Virus record (IMG/VR): IMGVR_UViG_3300025687_004874
Span: 1 to 35,686 of that record
Direction: 5' to 3' (one strand)
Length of the DNA: 35,686 nt
From: a virus
Part shown: piece by piece, positions 32,268 to 35,686 of the stretch
Numbering within the stretch: position 1 is the first letter of the stretch
Layout: every line of letters begins with the position of its first letter
Notes under the pieces: generated by a model
What the model was told of the DNA's origin: nothing
Database searches by the model: none
What the model saw: only the letters and a program-made list of their open reading frames with translations
Translations under genes and position numbers: made by a program

Positions 32268-33582
32268 AGAGAAACCTGAATTCTTATGTATGGCCCCATG
32301 GACACATACATATCTTTCCCCGCAAAGCGAAAGACGTCTGTGCTGCGCATCAAGAGAGCCCGCACAGAATTTTACACAGTATATCGACACTGCTAGTGGT
32401 ACTGGTAATTATAACCCACTTACACTAGAAGAATGGTGGAACTCAGAGCACGTGCGTGCAGTACGTGTTAAAATGATGCAGGGCGATATTCCAGAAGAGT
32501 GTCAAGTATGCAATCACAAACTCTTAAACACAGATGTGTACCGCAGTTATTTTTGGCACTTAACTTCTCACCACTACGACAAAATCTGGGAAACCACCGA
32601 CGAAACAGGATATACAACAATGAAACCCGTAAGTTGGGATTATCGTTTCTCTAACTTATGTAACTTTAAATGTCGTATGTGCGGTGACATGCTTTCTAGT
32701 AGTTGGGAATCCGAAGAAAAGAAACACAACATGTGGGATAAAACCAATCCCAAAAATAACTGGATGATCCCCGAAATACGTTCGCAAATACAAGAGTTTC
32801 AAACCAACGTCGTTGATCGAGAGTTTTCAGATGCAGTAGAAGAAAATCGTGTTGAAGAAGTTTATTGGGTAGGCGGCGAGCCATTAATGTTTGAAGAACA
32901 CTGGCGTTATATGAATCGTATTGTTGAATTGGGTCAAGGACATCGTGTGTATGCACGGTACAATACTAACCTATCACAAGTAGACTATCGAGGGTTAAAC
33001 TTATATAAAAGTATACTTATGAACCTACGCGATTGGCAAATCTGTGCAAGTATTGATGGCACAGGTGCAATAGGTGAATATATTCGTACAGGATTAAAAT
33101 GGAATCAGTTCTTACAAAATTACAAAGAAGGACAACGAATACAAACAAATGACCGCCAAATGCGTTTGGACTTTACACTTACTCTGCCAGGACTGTTTGA
33201 AATAGAAAATATGTTCCGGTTGAGCAAGGAATTAAATACACAGTTACTTGCAAAAGTTACCTTTGCATTTAGCCCAGACATTGTAATGAGTCCTCTTGCT
33301 TTGCCTAGGCACATACTTGATCGTTATGTTTCGTCTGTATTGGAAAAACTTAGACCACACGCTGACAGGCATCAACAACCATTGATTGATGTCTTGGAAC
33401 AACTTTTGAATAGACCTACACTAGAACAGCAGTGGCCAGATGAATACGCAGCGGGTATGCGTCTAGGCAAAGCAAGAATTTTAGCACTAGAAGAAATACG
33501 TGAACAACCCATTACAATGGCAGAAATATTAGAACAGGATTCTGAAATACATGAGTGGTGGAAAAATATTAGACAAGATTAA
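32254..33582 (+). CDS. Twitch-domain radical SAM protein 5
   Basis: This 442-residue protein has C136-x3-C140-x2-C143 (CNFKCRMC), G-G-E at 207-209 (YWVGGEPLMFEEHW), and the module C12 (L-C-M-A-P-W), C30-C31 (R-L-C-C-A-S) and C83-x2-C86 (EECQVC). It shares W-D-x-R-F-S-N-L-C-N before the cluster with protein 3 (WDVRFSNLCN against WDYRFSNLCN), so these two are probably close paralogues. The insertion between cluster and G-G-E, and a C-terminal extension of about 100 residues with leucine-rich helices, are its distinctive parts. It is the last radical SAM gene of the run; the next gene overlaps it by 32 nt or follows after 1 nt, depending on the start chosen. Confidence 0.88.
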   Translation: MKKPKEKPEFLCMAPWTHTYLSPQSERRLCCASREPAQNFTQYIDTASGTGNYNPLTLEEWWNSEHVRAVRVKMMQGDIPEECQVCNHKLLNTDVYRSYFWHLTSHHYDKIWETTDETGYTTMKPVSWDYRFSNLCNFKCRMCGDMLSSSWESEEKKHNMWDKTNPKNNWMIPEIRSQIQEFQTNVVDREFSDAVEENRVEEVYWVGGEPLMFEEHWRYMNRIVELGQGHRVYARYNTNLSQVDYRGLNLYKSILMNLRDWQICASIDGTGAIGEYIRTGLKWNQFLQNYKEGQRIQTNDRQMRLDFTLTLPGLFEIENMFRLSKELNTQLLAKVTFAFSPDIVMSPLALPRHILDRYVSSVLEKLRPHADRHQQPLIDVLEQLLNRPTLEQQWPDEYAAGMRLGKARILALEEIREQPITMAEILEQDSEIHEWWKNIRQD

Positions 33583-34642
33583 AATGACGTTGCGTAATTA
33601 TGCAACTGGAGATTTACATGCTGTTTATTTTGATGTATACGACAGTTCATTGGCACGCAAATGGTTAGCGGCACTAAATGATTTACTAAAACGTGAGTTA
33701 CATCTAGAAAAAAATTACTGTTTTTTTGGTTTTGCGAACGGTGATCGTAACGGCGAACTAATAGTTAACGAGATTAACCGTGTAATTGATTACATCAACG
33801 GTAGTGATTTAGGTTATCATATAGATGATCATTATACACTAGCAAACTCGATTGCGCTAGAAGGCGAAGTGGGCGATAAGAAACCTGGATTAAGATTAAA
33901 TCACGAACATTTTAATATGTTGCATAGATACTTTGAAGATCTTCAAGGTACCACTCAAAACTTATCGCCATATTTTTTAAAAGCAAACGATGAACAACGT
34001 TGGTATATTAGACAAACTAATTTGCTATGCCATGAATTTGAATCATGGGCGTTAAGTAATAGACAAAGTGTTAATGCTCCAATGTGGCAACGTCCAAGCC
34101 AAGTTATGTGCTGGATTAATGCTCCAAAGTTTGAGCTCGACGACAACGACTTCGAAGCGTTCGGTATTGAAACACTAGCACGGCCGCTCGGCGGTGTATT
34201 TGTTGGTGTTAACAAAGCCGTTGGTAAGCACCATTGGGAAGTTTATCAAGATGAAGGTCGGCATGGAAAAATGTTAGATGAGCTAACAACAACTACGTTA
34301 CGAGGACAGACACTAGCAGCCGGCGACTTTGATATCGAATGGGCCAATAACCCAGGAGAATTTCCGTGGATGCAACAAGACATTGTTGGATTTAGACAAT
34401 GGTTAATTGATAATGGAATTGATCCAGAGGATAAAAATTTAACAATCGGCCATCCTTTAATTGGTCAAGTGGATCTAGAACGCAGTTTTAATAGCACAAA
34501 TTACCAAGACATCTGGGATACACTGTATAAGTATTTAGATGTTTACAGTATTCGCACATCAGATGCGTATGCTGAATACAATTATCACTGGAGTGATCCA
34601 GATTTTGTTGACAGACAAATACAAGCAATAGGAAAACATTAA
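33551..34642 (+). CDS. Unrecognised 363-aa protein with His-rich core
   Basis: I do not recognise this family. The sequence is soluble with no signal peptide or membrane segment. Striking elements (numbered from the first ATG) are Y-H-I-D-D-H-Y at 89-95, N-H-E-H-F-N-M-L-H at 117-125 and L-L-C-H-E-F-E at 158-164. These are three His/Glu/Asp clusters that could bind a metal, although that is inference. Later parts are acidic and aromatic (KFELDDNDFEAFG, then KHHWEVYQDEGRHG). Two starts are possible. ATG 33551 overlaps the fifth radical SAM gene by 32 nt and has AGGA 10 nt upstream. ATG 33584 (TAA-A-ATG) gives 352 residues but has no clear ribosome-binding site. I list the first. Its place in the array suggests it serves the same pathway. 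Confidence 0.72.
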   Translation: MSGGKILDKIKMTLRNYATGDLHAVYFDVYDSSLARKWLAALNDLLKRELHLEKNYCFFGFANGDRNGELIVNEINRVIDYINGSDLGYHIDDHYTLANSIALEGEVGDKKPGLRLNHEHFNMLHRYFEDLQGTTQNLSPYFLKANDEQRWYIRQTNLLCHEFESWALSNRQSVNAPMWQRPSQVMCWINAPKFELDDNDFEAFGIETLARPLGGVFVGVNKAVGKHHWEVYQDEGRHGKMLDELTTTTLRGQTLAAGDFDIEWANNPGEFPWMQQDIVGFRQWLIDNGIDPEDKNLTIGHPLIGQVDLERSFNSTNYQDIWDTLYKYLDVYSIRTSDAYAEYNYHWSDPDFVDRQIQAIGKH

Positions 34643-34743
34643 TGAATATTTTTAAACGACTATGGAACAAGATTAAACTTGAAATCCGTTACAGAAAGAA
34701 ACTAAAGGAATTACGCAAAAGAGATCCGTTTATTTACAAATGA
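34642..34743 (+). CDS. 33-aa very basic microprotein
   Basis: This tiny gene links its neighbours by overlap at both ends (TAATG at its start, ATGA at its end). The product begins MNIFKRLWNKIK and ends KELRKRDPFIYK. It would form one amphipathic helix with a strongly positive charge, about 14 Lys/Arg of 33 residues against about 3 acidic residues, and a conserved-looking D-P-F-I-Y tail. I recall similar tiny basic proteins with this tail in marine T4-like phages. Perfect fit in the overlap chain argues for real translation. A nucleic-acid-binding, membrane-binding or partner-peptide role is possible; none is shown. Confidence 0.7.
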   Translation: MNIFKRLWNKIKLEIRYRKKLKELRKRDPFIYK

Positions 34744-35495
34744 GCATTGTTGTTGCAGGATACGGGTTTGTTGGACATGCTGTTGCTGCTAAATTTAGCA
34801 AGCACATGGATATTATTGTTGTTGACCCAAAACTTGGACCAGAAACAGCAGCAGATTACGCAGATGTAGAAGGCGTTATCGTTTGCGTTAACACACCAAG
34901 CGCAGCAGATGGTTCGTGTGATTATTCACGTGTAGCACACGTGTTGGAAACTGTAGACAGCGCCATTCCTGTTGTAATTAAATCAGCAGTAGATGTTAAT
35001 GGTGTATTTGCGTTAAAGAAACAATTCTCCGACCATCAGATTACATACAGTCCAGAATTTTTACGTGCAGATACAGCAGACAGAGATTTTGCCACACAAG
35101 ATTACGTAATACTAGGTGGTGGAGATCAGGATTTTTGGCTTGATGTTTGGACACGTGCTTTTCCTTATATCGAAGCACATTTAGTTACAGACATTGAAGC
35201 AAGTCTAGTTAAGTATGCTGAAAATAGCTTTTTAGCAACTAAAGTAAGTTTCTTTAATCAACTATACGATTTGTGTGAAAACATAGGTGCAGACTTTGAA
35301 AGTGTGCGCTATAGTTTGTGCAGAGATGAACGTATTAATCCTGACCATTCGTACGTTACTACAGAACGCGGCTGGGGCGGACACTGTTTCCCCAAAGATA
35401 CCACAGCAATGGTTAAACAAGCACGCGAAGCAGGTGCGCCATTTACGATATTAGAGCAAGCGTGCATATACAACAACAAGGTAAGAAATGGGTAA
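34740..35495 (+). CDS. UDP-sugar 6-dehydrogenase-like protein, short form
   Basis: This 251-residue protein matches the N-terminal and central domains of UDP-glucose/GDP-mannose dehydrogenases. The Rossmann NAD-binding G-Y-G-F-V-G is at 7-12, V-N-T-P...D-G-S-C-D at 50-61, and S-P-E-F-L-R-A at 104-110. The catalytic region has K158 and N162 (LVKYAENSFLATK), and the catalytic-cysteine motif G-G-H-C-F-P-K-D is at 213-220 (C216). These enzymes oxidise a nucleotide sugar to a uronic acid in two NAD-dependent steps. Bacterial enzymes are about 390-450 residues; here the C-terminal UDP-binding domain is absent. The frame ends cleanly 20 residues after the motif region, so this is a short form and not visibly broken. 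It starts in an ATGA overlap and overlaps the carbamoyltransferase gene by 8 nt. Confidence 0.85.
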   Translation: MSIVVAGYGFVGHAVAAKFSKHMDIIVVDPKLGPETAADYADVEGVIVCVNTPSAADGSCDYSRVAHVLETVDSAIPVVIKSAVDVNGVFALKKQFSDHQITYSPEFLRADTADRDFATQDYVILGGGDQDFWLDVWTRAFPYIEAHLVTDIEASLVKYAENSFLATKVSFFNQLYDLCENIGADFESVRYSLCRDERINPDHSYVTTERGWGGHCFPKDTTAMVKQAREAGAPFTILEQACIYNNKVRNG

Positions 35496-35686
35496 CATAC
35501 TAGGAGTAAGTGCAGGGTTTCACGATGCTGGCGTAAGTCTTATTAATAGACAAGGCGATATATTGTTTGCTAGTCATAGTGAACGCTACAGTAAAGCCAA
35601 GCATGATGCACACTTGTGTGCAGGTATTTTAGACGATGCAGAAATGTATGGTGATATAGATACTGTTGCATACTATGAGAACCATT
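35488..35686 (+). CDS. Carbamoyltransferase (NodU/CmcH type), 3'-partial
   Basis: Only the first 66 codons lie in the window; the frame is open to the right edge. The N-terminus (MGNILGVSAGFHDAGVSLIN, then I-L-F-A-S-H-S-E-R-Y-S-K-x-K-H-D) is the start of the ASKHA/TobZ-type domain of O-carbamoyltransferases: G-x-S-A-x-x-H-D-A, then S-E-R-x-S-x-x-K. Complete members are usually near 550-600 residues and transfer carbamoyl groups from carbamoyl phosphate to hydroxyls on sugars or antibiotics. The gene overlaps the sugar dehydrogenase by 8 nt, which supports work on a sugar-derived product. The ATG at 35488 is internal to the AAATGG context at the end of the previous gene. Confidence 0.85.
   Translation, partial: MGNILGVSAGFHDAGVSLINRQGDILFASHSERYSKAKHDAHLCAGILDDAEMYGDIDTVAYYENH

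Overview
The window is part of the genome of a T4-like (tevenvirus-type) contractile-tailed phage, most likely from a marine or other aquatic source. The evidence is a baseplate run in T4 gene order (gp25, gp6, then a gp7-position giant protein), T4 late-promoter boxes (TATAAATA) in front of structural genes, a gp4-type head-completion nuclease, and fibre and structural proteins of the type seen in cyanophages and pelagiphages. Every supported gene is on the + strand and packing is very dense. I see no tRNA, integrase, transposon or CRISPR array, and no gene-free stretch above 300 bases. The host cannot be told from the sequence.

Region 1 (1-23299) is the virion structural module. It holds the 3' part of a glycine-zipper-rich protein, gp25 and gp6 (baseplate wedge), and one 15.1-kb gene for a 5033-residue baseplate/tail protein. 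That protein carries an integrin-like FG-GAP beta-propeller of seven blades, two CBM5/12-like modules and sixteen copies of a Gly-Tyr beta repeat. A small conserved structural protein, a fibre/adhesin-like protein and a further structural protein follow. Late-promoter boxes lie before gp6, before the small structural gene and, in variant form, before the fibre gene. The module ends in two consecutive hairpins, the second an intrinsic terminator.

Region 2 (23381-35686, running off the right edge) is one translationally coupled array of sixteen genes. Most junctions are ATGA, TAATG or longer overlaps, and the largest gap is 21 nt. It opens with a small conserved phage protein, an unusually short gp4 and a 58-aa TTG-start gene. 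Three GT-A-type glycosyltransferase-like genes follow, with a 110-aa protein between the second and third. Next come five consecutive radical SAM proteins with an N-terminal twitch-like cysteine module, an unrecognised 352-363-aa protein, a 33-aa very basic microprotein, a short UDP-sugar 6-dehydrogenase-like protein and the start of a NodU/CmcH-type carbamoyltransferase.

The likely reading is that region 1 builds the baseplate and adsorption apparatus, while region 2 supplies enzymes that make or modify a sugar-containing or otherwise decorated product. Candidate products are a virion or host-surface glycan, a nucleotide-sugar-derived metabolite, or a modified peptide or nucleic acid. Five tandem radical SAM paralogues beside glycosyltransferases, a sugar dehydrogenase and a carbamoyltransferase form the strongest candidate for an undescribed system here. 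The substrate cannot be read from the sequence.
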